Below are positions 28,032-36,766 of a stretch of DNA of 64,000 nt, piece by piece. Position 1 is the first letter of the stretch; each line of letters starts with the position of its first letter. Origin of the DNA: Alkalimonas amylolytica (GTDB lineage: Bacteria; Pseudomonadota; Gammaproteobacteria; Enterobacterales; Alteromonadaceae); NCBI RefSeq assembly GCF_900107845.1, contig NZ_FNRM01000001.1:341209-405208 (forward strand). The letters run 5' to 3'. A program made the translations under genes and the position numbers. Under the pieces are notes generated by a model. That model worked only from the letters and a program-made list of their open reading frames with translations. It was not told where the DNA came from and made no database searches.

Positions 28032-28454
28032 TCAACGGCCATGCAATGTCAGCACCAGCGTTCTGCCGCTGGCATGATCGCGGTGCTCGCCCAGATAAAT
28101 GCCCTGCCAGGTTCCAAGATTAAGCCGTCCTGCCGTCACTGGCAGCGTCACGCTGCTGCCAAGCAGGCTGGCTTTGAGGTGGGCCGGCATATCATCGGGG
28201 CCTTCATCGGTGTGTTGATAATAAGGCTCGTTTTCCGGCACTGCCCGGTTGAAAAAACGCTCAAAATCGCCGCGCACGGTCGGATCAGCATTTTCATTAA
28301 TGGTTAGCGACGCCGAGCTGTGTTTAATAAACACATGCAGCAGCCCCTGCTGCAGCGTTGCTAACTCCGGCATCGCGCGGCTGATGTCATCGGTGATCAG
28401 ATGAAAGCCTCGCCGATAGGGCGATAACTGTAATTCTCGTTGCGTGTACTGCAT
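28032..28454 (-). CDS. yjbQ: YjbQ/UPF0047 family protein
   Basis: A compact 140-residue cytoplasmic protein. The family residues are visible: LHVFIKHSSASLTINE, DPTVRGDFERFF, and GTWQGIYLGEHRDH near the end. Some members show thiamine-phosphate synthase activity, but the physiological role is unclear. It stands alone on the minus strand between the AraC-type gene and blaI. Confidence 0.9.
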   Translation of the reverse strand: MQYTQRELQLSPYRRGFHLITDDISRAMPELATLQQGLLHVFIKHSSASLTINENADPTVRGDFERFFNRAVPENEPYYQHTDEGPDDMPAHLKASLLGSSVTLPVTAGRLNLGTWQGIYLGEHRDHASGRTLVLTLHGR

Positions 28455-28550
28455 TGCAATCCTGCCTGATGATTAGACTGGTCATAGTGTACAACAAGGA
28501 ACCAAGCGGTGCTCAATGGCCAGGGCAGAATCACAGGCTACAAACAAAAC

Positions 28551-28603
28551 GCGACACTTGTCGCAGATTCAGCTTGACACAACTGTGATAGGTGTCGCAG
28601 TAT
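28551..28603 (+). promoter_or_regulatory. Promoter and operator region of blaI
   Basis: GCGACA-CT-TGTCGC at 28551-28564 is a perfect dyad. A -35 box TTGACA lies at 28574-28579 and a weak -10 near 28598-28603. A second GTGTCGC at 28592-28598 mirrors the first half-site across the promoter. This is a likely autoregulatory BlaI-type operator. Confidence 0.55.
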
Positions 28604-28635
28604 AGCTACACTTGCTGATTTGCTAACGTCATTCT

Positions 28636-29034
28636 ATGCACCAACCTACGGCACCTGAACTGGAAATTCTGAAATTACTCTGGTCTAAACAACCACTGAC
28701 TGCCCGTGAGTTGCATAACGAACTGGAGCCATTGCTCGGCTGGGGCTATTCCTCCACCCGCAAAACACTGGAGCGTATGGGCGTCAAAGGCTTTATCGCT
28801 TGCGAAGCGCATGGCAATAAAAACAGCTATACGGCACTGCTGGATAAGATGCCCACCCTGGCTGCTTATGCCCAGGATTTTGCCAGCCGGGTGTTTGAAC
28901 TCAACGGGCCTTTACCAGTAGCTATGTTTGCCAACAGTAAGCTGGTCAATGCCGACGAAATCGCCGATCTGGAAAAACTGCTGACCGATTTAGCGCAGCA
29001 GAAACCCCGCTCACAGCAAGACAAGGACGCTTAA
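28636..29034 (+). CDS. BlaI/MecI/CopY-family repressor
   Basis: A 132-residue winged-helix repressor. It begins with TAPELEILKLLW and has LTARELHNEL and GWGYSSTRKTLERM, the recognition-helix region of the family. Family knowledge: such repressors are inactivated by a BlaR1-type membrane protease. That partner gene begins one base after its stop. The upstream dyads suggest autorepression. The regulated genes are not obvious; no beta-lactamase is present nearby. Confidence 0.88.
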   Translation: MHQPTAPELEILKLLWSKQPLTARELHNELEPLLGWGYSSTRKTLERMGVKGFIACEAHGNKNSYTALLDKMPTLAAYAQDFASRVFELNGPLPVAMFANSKLVNADEIADLEKLLTDLAQQKPRSQQDKDA

Positions 29035-29035
29035 G

Positions 29036-30421
29036 ATGGCACAGCAGCTGCTGATTTCATTGTTGCTATGCAGTCTATGGACAGTGCTGTTGTGGCAGGC
29101 CAGTCAATTCCTGCTGAAAAAATACAGCGCCTTGCAGCAATGGCCGCCCTTCTTCTGGTGCCTGCTTGGCTTATGCTTTCTCCCTTTGCTGCCGCTGCCT
29201 GAACTGGGCCAACAGTGGACTATTCCGTCGGTGCTACTGCAAGATACCCTGCATAGCATCCAAACCGAGACCGCCCAACCGCAGCACCCAGGCCTGATAC
29301 AACCGCCAGCAAACAGTCAGTCGTTGTGGTGGTGGCTGCTTGGCTGCGTGTTTAGCATCAGTCTGTGGCAGTTATGCCGCATCGCCCGGCAATGGCAACG
29401 ACTGCAGCAGTTGATCCGGCATGCGGAGCCGCTGCCAGCAACACGCCTGTTCAGCCCGGCGCAGTTGGCATTGCTGCCCCCTCAGCTTGAGATCCGTCAG
29501 ACCGAGGCAGCCATCTCGCCTTTTATTGCGGGCTGGAGCCGCATGGTTTTGGTGGTACCGGCTTATATTTGGCAATTCACAGCGCAGCAGCGTCAGTTGC
29601 TGTTGGAGCATGAATTGGCACACCTGCAACGGCGCGATCCACAACAGCTGTTGCTGCTGCGCATACTGGTGGCTGTGTGCTGGTTTAATCCACTGCTACG
29701 GCAGATAGAGCAGGCTTTTATCCGCAGTATGGAGCTGGCGGTGGATCAGGCCGTGCTAGCCAGACAGCCTGATTTGGCGCTGCTTTATGGCCAGACGTTA
29801 CTAAGCAGCCTGAAACTTAGCCAGGCCACACCCCAGCCAGCCCTCACAGCCGCTTTGATCCACACCAACACCGGGCACAGCTTCTATCAACAGCGTTTGC
29901 AACAGTTGTTTCAGCCCTGCTCAACCTTGTCTTCCTGGCAACGCTGGCGCATCCCACTCGCGGTGGGCGGCGCAGCCATGCTGCTGAATTTGGGCGGCGC
30001 TCAACTGAGCTACAGTGCCCCGCCAGAGGACTGGCTGCTGCCTGTTGGCCAGGTGCCGATAACCTCCGCTTATGCCACACAGCATCCGCTGCGGCAAAAC
30101 CGGCCCCATCAGGGCGTGGATTTTGGCGCCGCACAGGGTTCTGACATCACAGCCGCGCAAAAAGGCAAAGTATTGATTGCCGATGCGACCAGTTTGCACA
30201 GCAGATACGGCAAGGTGGTACTGATTGACCATGGCCATGGTTATCAGACGCTTTATGCCCATCTGGATGATTTTTACGTCACTGCCGGCCAGAGCGTCGC
30301 AGCTGGTGAGGCCATTGGCACCGTTGGTGCCACCGGGCGGGTCACAGGGCCACATTTACACTTTGAGTTGCTGCGCAATGGCCAGCACCAGGATCCGGCC
30401 CGCTATCTGACATTGCCCTAG
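29036..30421 (+). CDS. BlaR1-like M56 peptidase fused to an M23 domain
   Basis: A 461-residue membrane protein. The M56 part has N-terminal helices (about residues 4-55 and 97-112) and the zinc site HELAH at 192-196, with a further acidic ligand in SMELAVDQ. A helix near 305-320 leads to a C-terminal M23 domain with HQGVD (His358, Asp362), YAHLDD and HLHFEL (His440, His442). Normal BlaR1 ends in a penicillin-binding sensor; here a peptidoglycan hydrolase-type domain takes its place. It is paired with the blaI-type gene. Confidence 0.85.
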   Translation: MAQQLLISLLLCSLWTVLLWQASQFLLKKYSALQQWPPFFWCLLGLCFLPLLPLPELGQQWTIPSVLLQDTLHSIQTETAQPQHPGLIQPPANSQSLWWWLLGCVFSISLWQLCRIARQWQRLQQLIRHAEPLPATRLFSPAQLALLPPQLEIRQTEAAISPFIAGWSRMVLVVPAYIWQFTAQQRQLLLEHELAHLQRRDPQQLLLLRILVAVCWFNPLLRQIEQAFIRSMELAVDQAVLARQPDLALLYGQTLLSSLKLSQATPQPALTAALIHTNTGHSFYQQRLQQLFQPCSTLSSWQRWRIPLAVGGAAMLLNLGGAQLSYSAPPEDWLLPVGQVPITSAYATQHPLRQNRPHQGVDFGAAQGSDITAAQKGKVLIADATSLHSRYGKVVLIDHGHGYQTLYAHLDDFYVTAGQSVAAGEAIGTVGATGRVTGPHLHFELLRNGQHQDPARYLTLP

Positions 30422-30570
30422 CGGTTATTTCTGCTCAAATAAATAAGGTATACGATTTTTTTCAATATCATGAAATTAGCTCTGGCAGGGCTCACGCATT
30501 ACAGTGCCTTTGCGGTGTTATTAACCGATGGCCTGAAAAACGCCATTCCCAGGGAACATAAAAAATAGTT

Positions 30571-31926
30571 ATGGAGCGCTCCCCCATGCCTGGACTCGTG
30601 TCTCAGCTTACTGCAAAGCTTCCTCAACAGCACCGCTGGGCCTTGCTATCGCTGGTGCTGTTATCAGCCACCATTGTGTTCTGGCCAAGGCCGTCTCACA
30701 CGCCAGCTGCGGTATCGGCGGCATTGCTGCCGAGCCAGCTGCAAGCAAGCTGGCAGCCCTGGTCGCTGGAACAGAAAGTACAACGGCAGCTGCAGAAGTT
30801 GCAACAGGCGATGGCAGCAGAACTCTCTTCGCAATCCACAAATGCCCTGGTACGTCACTATACCATCGAGCCCGGAGACAGCTTAAGCCGGATCTTTTCC
30901 CGGCAGGGGTTAAGTCAGCAGCAGCTGCACCAACTGATGGCAGCCGATCAGTCGTTATTGGCACTGGATGTGATACGGCCGGGCCACAGCCTGACCTTCC
31001 AACTGGATAAGCAGCAACAACTGCAGTCGATGGAGCTGTTGCTGCATGCTGGTCACCGGGTGCTTTATCAACGCGAAGACGACGGCGATTTTAGTTACCA
31101 GGAGCTACTGAATGCCGGTGACTGGCACAGTACAACCCTGGTGGGTGACATTCAGGGCAGCTTTTATGTTTCAGCGAAACATGCTGGCTTAACCGATGCT
31201 GAGATTGCCACTGTCCAGCAGCTGTTTCGGGATCGGATTAACTTTTCCCGCGACATTCAGACAGGAGCCCGGTTTCAGGTAGTGCGCAGTACCAACTATG
31301 TCGACGACCAAGCCACGGGCCAAAGCCGGATTGAAGGTGTGCGGCTCTTTAATCGCCGCCAACAGCTCAGTGCCTTCTTGCACGACAATGGCCAGTTTTA
31401 TGATGCCAACGGCGAAAGCTTAGAGCATGCTTTTATGCGTATCCCACTGGATCGTACTTTTCGGATCAGCGATGATTTTAACCCTCGCCGCCTGCATCCT
31501 GTCACCGGCCGGTTGCGGCCACACAATGGCACCGACTTCGCCACCCCTATCGGTACTCCGGTGCTAGCGGCAGCCGATGGCACCGTGATCCGGGTAGAAA
31601 ACCATCCATTTGCCGGCCGTTACGTTGAAATTCAGCACCATGGACACTACAAAACCCGCTATTTGCATCTGGACCGGGCTCTGGTGCGGGCTGGTCAACG
31701 CGTTGGGCGCGGCCAGCGCATTGCCTTGTCGGGTGCAAGCGGCCGGGTAACAGGTGCCCATCTGCACTACGAATTGCATATCAGTGACCGACCGGTCAAT
31801 CCAATGACCGCCACCATTCCATTGGCACAACCGCTGCCGGAGGACGGCCGTGCTGCTTTTTTCCAGCGCGTGGCTTTTATGGTAAAACAAATGGATGAAG
31901 AAACCTTATTGGCGCAGCAGCACTAA
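30571..31926 (+). CDS. mepM: Murein DD-endopeptidase MepM-type
   Basis: A periplasmic endopeptidase with an N-terminal membrane helix (about residues 22-39), a LysM/OapA-like segment near 95-150 containing YTIEPGDSLSRIF, and a C-terminal M23 domain with HNGTDF and GAHLHYEL, both zinc sites intact. Family knowledge: MepM cuts D-Ala-mDAP cross-links to allow wall growth. ATG at 30571 or 30586 may start it; the second has GGAG upstream. It lies next to the M56-M23 gene, so two M23 domains are neighbours. Confidence 0.88.
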   Translation: MERSPMPGLVSQLTAKLPQQHRWALLSLVLLSATIVFWPRPSHTPAAVSAALLPSQLQASWQPWSLEQKVQRQLQKLQQAMAAELSSQSTNALVRHYTIEPGDSLSRIFSRQGLSQQQLHQLMAADQSLLALDVIRPGHSLTFQLDKQQQLQSMELLLHAGHRVLYQREDDGDFSYQELLNAGDWHSTTLVGDIQGSFYVSAKHAGLTDAEIATVQQLFRDRINFSRDIQTGARFQVVRSTNYVDDQATGQSRIEGVRLFNRRQQLSAFLHDNGQFYDANGESLEHAFMRIPLDRTFRISDDFNPRRLHPVTGRLRPHNGTDFATPIGTPVLAAADGTVIRVENHPFAGRYVEIQHHGHYKTRYLHLDRALVRAGQRVGRGQRIALSGASGRVTGAHLHYELHISDRPVNPMTATIPLAQPLPEDGRAAFFQRVAFMVKQMDEETLLAQQH

Positions 31927-31996
31927 GCCAGCAATTGGCGTTTGATAATCATCGGAGTTTAAACAAACATACCTCCTTAATTCGAAAGGACCCATC

Positions 31997-32902
31997 ATGA
32001 AATTAGCTATCGCAATACTGGCATTTCTCAGCCTGAACCTGCTGGCCACAGAACCTTTGGCTGAGCTCTCCTCCACAGGGACCAAAAGAATTGCCATTAG
32101 TTTTGACGATGCACCAACGCCAACACATGGTTACTTCACGGGTCCGGAAAGAACCAGCTTACTGCTGGAGTCCCTGGAAAAAGCAGGCATACAGCAAGCC
32201 GCTTTTTTTGCTGTTAGCGAGCACATCACTTCTGAGGGGCATCAACGACTGCTGGCTTATAGCAACGCCGGGCATATTATTGCCAACCACACCCATAGCC
32301 ATCCGAACTTGAATAGCACCAGTCTCGCGTACTACCTAGCAGACATAGCGCAAGCAGATAGCGCCTTGCAACACTACCCTACCTTCAGAAAGTGGTTCCG
32401 TTTTCCCTACTTAAGGGAAGGCGATACACTTAGCAAACGTGATGGTGTCAGGCAGTACCTCGCTGACAATCACTACATCAATGCTTACATCACGCTCAAC
32501 AATTACGATTGGTATCTGGACCAGTTGTTTCAACAGGCCATTCAGGCAGGGGAAGCGGTTGATCTCGCAGCCATGCGCAGTTTTTACGTGGATACCCTGA
32601 TGGCAAGTATTCACTACTACCATGAGCTTGCACTGCAGTACCTTAATCGCTCGCCACACCATGTGTTATTGCTGCATGAGAATGACCTGGCGGCCTTATT
32701 TATCCACGATCTGATAGCTGAGTTGCAATTACAAGGCTGGAAAATTATCCCAATGGAGCAAGCTTATCAGGATCCTTTACTCAGTTACCAAAGCAGCCGC
32801 TGTACCAGACCATCCGCGAATTGGTACAGCAAGCACGCCAACAGGTCCAGCGCCAGATCAACAGCGCTATGGTACACACCTATTGGCAGATTGGCCGGCT
32901 AA
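31997..32902 (+). CDS. Polysaccharide deacetylase, 3' end replaced
   Basis: An exported NodB-type deacetylase. The signal peptide is MKLAIAILAFLSLNLLA. The motifs are ISFDDAP (catalytic and metal Asp), NHTHSHPNL (metal His pair), RFPYLREG and LLLHEND. AAGGA precedes the ATG. The normal fold seems to end near WKIIPMEQAYQDPLL; the last 35 or so residues are an out-of-frame reading of the DUF1016 gene, low in hydrophobics and rich in Ser and Arg. The enzyme may still fold, but its C-terminus is not native. Confidence 0.8.
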   Translation: MKLAIAILAFLSLNLLATEPLAELSSTGTKRIAISFDDAPTPTHGYFTGPERTSLLLESLEKAGIQQAAFFAVSEHITSEGHQRLLAYSNAGHIIANHTHSHPNLNSTSLAYYLADIAQADSALQHYPTFRKWFRFPYLREGDTLSKRDGVRQYLADNHYINAYITLNNYDWYLDQLFQQAIQAGEAVDLAAMRSFYVDTLMASIHYYHELALQYLNRSPHHVLLLHENDLAALFIHDLIAELQLQGWKIIPMEQAYQDPLLSYQSSRCTRPSANWYSKHANRSSARSTALWYTPIGRLAG

Positions 32903-33849
32903 TTATCGAACAGGAACAGCAGGGTGAACAGCGCGCTGCTTATGGTAAACAACAGTTGGAACAGCTGGCTAGCAGGTTGACCGGTGAATTTGGTAAAGGC
33001 TTTGATGTCACCAACCTGCGCAATATGCGCCGGTTTTATCAGGCCTTTCCAATTCGAGAGACAGTGTCTACCGAATTGAGCTGGTCGCACTACAACCAGC
33101 TGGCCCGGTTGGAAGATCCGGCGGCACGTCACTGGTATCAGCAGGAAGCGATTCAACAACATTGGAGTGTGCGTGCTTTGGAGCGTCAGATCGGCACCCT
33201 CTATTACGAACGCTTGCTATCCAGCCGTGAAAAAGCTCCTGTAGAAACGGAGGCGCAAGCCAATACCTTGCCGTTGGCAGACAACCCCAAGGATTACTTG
33301 CGCGATCCTTATATTCTGGATTTTCTCAATCTGGAGACCAGTCGCTATCAGGAAGCCGATCTGGAGCGCGGCATTATTCAGAACCTGCAACAGTTTCTGT
33401 TGGAAATGGGCAAGGGTTTTGCCTTTGTCGAGCGTCAGCAACGCATCCGCACCGACGATGGCGACTATTACATCGATCTGGTGTTTTACAACTACCTGCT
33501 GAAATGCTTTGTGTTGATCGACCTGAAGCTGAACAAGCTCAGCCATCAGGACGTTGGCCAGATGGATATGTACGTGCGTCTGTACGAAGAACAAAAACGC
33601 TCGCCCGACGACAACCCCACCATAGGCCTGATCCTGTGCAGCGAACACAACCACACCGTGGCGCAGTATTCGGTGTTGAAAGACAGCCAGCAGTTGTTTG
33701 CCTCCCGTTACCTTACTATTTTGCCCAGTGAAGAAGAGTTGCAGCGTGAACTGGAACGAGAACGACGCAACATAGAGCAACAGATTAAAGAGCAGCGCGG
33801 TGAATACCGCATAGTGCAACAGCCTTCGCAGCTGAGTGGTTCGGTTTGA
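32821..33849 (+). CDS. DUF1016/YhcG PD-(D/E)XK nuclease-like protein, 5' end lost
   Basis: Homology-type residues begin before the first possible start: the frame reads LYQTIRELVQQARQQVQRQ from about 32800, but has no ATG and only a TTG at 32821 without a ribosome site. The conserved N-terminal domain (NLRNMRRFYQAFP, SWSHYNQLARL) and the C-terminal nuclease core (YYIDLVFYN, then VLIDLKL) are complete. Family members are mobile and linked to restriction or defence loci. It may be untranslated or a recent pseudogene. A terminator follows. Confidence 0.75.
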   Translation: MVQQARQQVQRQINSAMVHTYWQIGRLIIEQEQQGEQRAAYGKQQLEQLASRLTGEFGKGFDVTNLRNMRRFYQAFPIRETVSTELSWSHYNQLARLEDPAARHWYQQEAIQQHWSVRALERQIGTLYYERLLSSREKAPVETEAQANTLPLADNPKDYLRDPYILDFLNLETSRYQEADLERGIIQNLQQFLLEMGKGFAFVERQQRIRTDDGDYYIDLVFYNYLLKCFVLIDLKLNKLSHQDVGQMDMYVRLYEEQKRSPDDNPTIGLILCSEHNHTVAQYSVLKDSQQLFASRYLTILPSEEELQRELERERRNIEQQIKEQRGEYRIVQQPSQLSGSV

Positions 33850-33852
33850 AAC

Positions 33853-33880
33853 AAAAAGACCTGCCGCGGCAGGTCTTTTT
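33853..33880. terminator. Bidirectional terminator between the DUF1016 gene and acnB
   Basis: AAAAAGACCTGCC and GGCAGGTCTTTTT form a long perfect hairpin around a short centre, with A and T runs at the ends, between two convergent genes. Confidence 0.9.
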
Positions 33881-33897
33881 AGGATTGCAGGTGCTGA

Positions 33898-36495
33898 TTA
33901 CACCGCTTGCTGAATAATCACATTGTCCGCTTTTTTGGTGTACTGCGGCATTTTGTGGAAATTCAGGTAGCGGTAAGTATCGGCCGCTGTCGCATCAATC
34001 TGCTTGGCGTACTCCAGGTACTCGGCAACGGTTGGCAGGCGACCAATGATGGAGCTGACGGCAGCCAGTTCAGCTGAAGCCAGGTAGACGTTCGCGCCCT
34101 GACCCAAGCGGTTCGGGAAGTTCCGGGTAGAGGTCGATACGACCGTGGAGTTCTCGGCTACGCGCGCCTGGTTACCCATACAGAGCGAGCAACCAGGCAT
34201 TTCGGTGCGGGCACCGACTTTACCATAGATGCTGTAGTATCCTTCGTCGGTCAACTGGGCCTGATCCATCTTGGTCGGTGGTGCAATCCACAAACGGGTT
34301 GGCAACTGGCCTTTGTATTTATCCAGCAGCTTACCGGCCGCACGGAAGTGTCCGATGTTGGTCATGCAGGAGCCGATAAAGACTTCATCAATCTTATCGC
34401 CAGCAACTTCCGACAGCAGACGGGCGTCGTCCGGATCGTTCGGCGCACACAGGATAGGCTCATTGATTTCGCTCAGATCGATGTCGATCACGGCGCTGTA
34501 CTCAGCATCGGCATCCGCTTCCATCAGCTCTGGCTTAGCCAGCCATTGCTGCATCGCCTGAATACGACGCTCGATGGTACGGCGATCGCCGTAGCCTTCG
34601 GCAATCATCCACTTCAGCATCACAATGTTGGACTCCAGGTACTCAGCAATGGACGCTTCCGACAGCTTGATGGTACAACCGGCCGCAGAGCGCTCGGCCG
34701 AGGCATCGGACAGCTCAAAGGCCTGCTCTACCGTCAGGTTTGGCAAGCCTTCGATTTCCAGAATGCGGCCAGAGAAGATGTTTTTCTTGCCTTTTTTCTC
34801 TACCGTCAACAGACCCTGTTGAATGGCGTAGTAAGGAATGGCGTGTACCAGATCGCGCAGGGTGATACCAGGCTTCATCTCACCTTTAAAACGCACCAGC
34901 ACCGATTCCGGCATATCCAGTGGCATGACACCGGTAGCAGCAGCAAAGGCTACCAGGCCAGAGCCGGCCGGGAAGGAGATACCAATCGGGAAACGGGTGT
35001 GGGAGTCACCACCGGTACCGACAGTATCCGGCAACAGCATACGGTTTAACCAGGAGTGAATGATGCCATCGCCCGGGCGCAAGGATACACCGGCACGGTT
35101 CATAATAAAATCTGGCAAGGTGTGATGGGTGTCGACGTCCACCGGTTTTGGATAAGCGGCAGTGTGACAAAACGACTGCATCACCAGGTCGGCTGAGAAG
35201 CCCAGACAGGCCAGATCTTTTAGCTCGTCCCGCGTCATTGGGCCGGTAGTATCCTGCGAGCCGACGGTGGTCATTTTTGGTTCACAGTAGGTACCAGGGC
35301 GCACACCGGTCACGCCACAAGCTTTACCGACCATTTTCTGGGCCAAAGTGAAGCCTTTGCCGCTATCGTCTTTTGCGCTTGGACGACGGAACACCGTCGA
35401 TGGGGCCAGCTTCAGGAACTCACGGGCACGGTCAGTCAAACCACGACCAATGATCAATGGAATACGGCCACCGGCTTGTACTTCATCCAGCAACACTTCG
35501 GTTGCCAAGCTAAATTCAGCGACTACTTCATCGCTGCCATGTCGGCAGACTTTGCCCTGATACGGGTAGATATCAATCACATCGCCCATGTTCAGGTTGC
35601 CCACATCCACTTCGATCGGCAGAGCGCCAGAATCTTCCATGGTGTTGAAGAAAATCGGGGCAATCTTGCTGCCCAGCACAAAACCACCGGCACGCTTGTT
35701 CGGCACATAAGGAATATCATCGCCCATAAACCACAGCACCGAGTTGGTGGCAGATTTACGCGAGGACCCCGTACCAACCACATCACCGACATAAGCCAGT
35801 GGGAAACCTTTTTCTTTCAAGGCTTCCAGCTGCTTGATTGGGCCACGTACCCCTTGCTCTTCCGGCTCAATGCCTTCGCGGCTGTTTTTCAACATCGCCA
35901 GCGCGTGCAGCGGGATATCCGGCCGTGACCAGGCATCCGGCGCCGGTGATAAATCATCGGTGTTGGTTTCACCGGTGACTTTAAATACGGTCAGGGTAAT
36001 TTTTTCTGCCAGCGCAGGCTTGGCTTTAAACCACTCGGCTTCAGCCCAGGATTCCACCACTTGCTTGGCAAACACATTACCAGCTTCGGCTTTGTCAGTC
36101 ACATCGTGGAAAGCATCAAAGATCAGCAAGGTATGCGACAAGGCTTTGGCAGCCAGTGGTGCCAGCGAAGCGTGGTCCAGCAAGCTGATCAGTGGCTCGA
36201 TGTTGTAGCCACCCATCATGGTGCCCAGCAGCTCCGTGGCACGCTCTGGGGTCACTAAAGGAGAGTTGGCTTCGCCCTTGGCGACAGCAGCCAGGAAACC
36301 CGCTTTGACATAAGCCGCTTCATCCACACCGGGCGGAATGCGGTTTTCCAGCAGATCGACCAGAAAGGCTTCTTCACCCTGAGGTGGATTTTTTAGCAAC
36401 TCGACGAGAGCTGCCACTTGTTCAGCATTCAGCGGCTTGGCCGGGATGCCTTCTGCCGCGCGCTCGGCGACGTGATCACGATATTCTTGTAGCAC
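33898..36495 (-). CDS. acnB: Aconitate hydratase B
   Basis: The main citric-acid-cycle aconitase of enterobacteria and relatives, 865 residues as in E. coli. The iron-sulfur cysteines are visible in GSCMTNIGH and GCSLCMGNQ. The N-terminal HEAT-like domain typical of AcnB is present (residues 1-155), and a swivel domain with [11 protein letters not shown] precedes the catalytic core. It stands alone on the minus strand. Confidence 0.97.
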   Translation of the reverse strand: MLQEYRDHVAERAAEGIPAKPLNAEQVAALVELLKNPPQGEEAFLVDLLENRIPPGVDEAAYVKAGFLAAVAKGEANSPLVTPERATELLGTMMGGYNIEPLISLLDHASLAPLAAKALSHTLLIFDAFHDVTDKAEAGNVFAKQVVESWAEAEWFKAKPALAEKITLTVFKVTGETNTDDLSPAPDAWSRPDIPLHALAMLKNSREGIEPEEQGVRGPIKQLEALKEKGFPLAYVGDVVGTGSSRKSATNSVLWFMGDDIPYVPNKRAGGFVLGSKIAPIFFNTMEDSGALPIEVDVGNLNMGDVIDIYPYQGKVCRHGSDEVVAEFSLATEVLLDEVQAGGRIPLIIGRGLTDRAREFLKLAPSTVFRRPSAKDDSGKGFTLAQKMVGKACGVTGVRPGTYCEPKMTTVGSQDTTGPMTRDELKDLACLGFSADLVMQSFCHTAAYPKPVDVDTHHTLPDFIMNRAGVSLRPGDGIIHSWLNRMLLPDTVGTGGDSHTRFPIGISFPAGSGLVAFAAATGVMPLDMPESVLVRFKGEMKPGITLRDLVHAIPYYAIQQGLLTVEKKGKKNIFSGRILEIEGLPNLTVEQAFELSDASAERSAAGCTIKLSEASIAEYLESNIVMLKWMIAEGYGDRRTIERRIQAMQQWLAKPELMEADADAEYSAVIDIDLSEINEPILCAPNDPDDARLLSEVAGDKIDEVFIGSCMTNIGHFRAAGKLLDKYKGQLPTRLWIAPPTKMDQAQLTDEGYYSIYGKVGARTEMPGCSLCMGNQARVAENSTVVSTSTRNFPNRLGQGANVYLASAELAAVSSIIGRLPTVAEYLEYAKQIDATAADTYRYLNFHKMPQYTKKADNVIIQQAV

Positions 36496-36710
36496 TGTAG
36501 TGTCCTCTTGGTCGTTGGTGACGCTGCTGGTTCAGGCTGAAACTGCGCTGCCTGCTGGCGTCGACTCTGGAATTGTACCTGCGTGATTATAAGAAATTAG
36601 CTGCCGGATTAACATTCGCCTGTGGTCGTATCCGGTTATAGCCGGTATAAACTGGCTGAATAAAATGGTTAGACCAGTTTAACGAAAAGTGCAGGGAGTG
36701 TCGGCACGCA

Positions 36711-36739
36711 AACAGGCAGCCGCGACGCGACTGCCTGTT
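36711..36739. repeat. Inverted repeat after the M13 peptidase gene
   Basis: AACAGGCAG and CTGCCTGTT pair around an 11-base GC-rich loop, 28 bases past the peptidase stop on its minus strand. No T run follows on either strand, so a simple intrinsic terminator is doubtful. Confidence 0.4.
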
Positions 36740-36766
36740 AACCGATGGAAGTATAACAGAAATTCT

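Noticed and set aside
30470..30568. 32-codon open frame MKLALAGLTHYS just before mepM
   Set aside because: It ends two bases before the mepM ATG, which might suggest a leader peptide, but there is no ribosome site and no recognisable signal; support is too weak.
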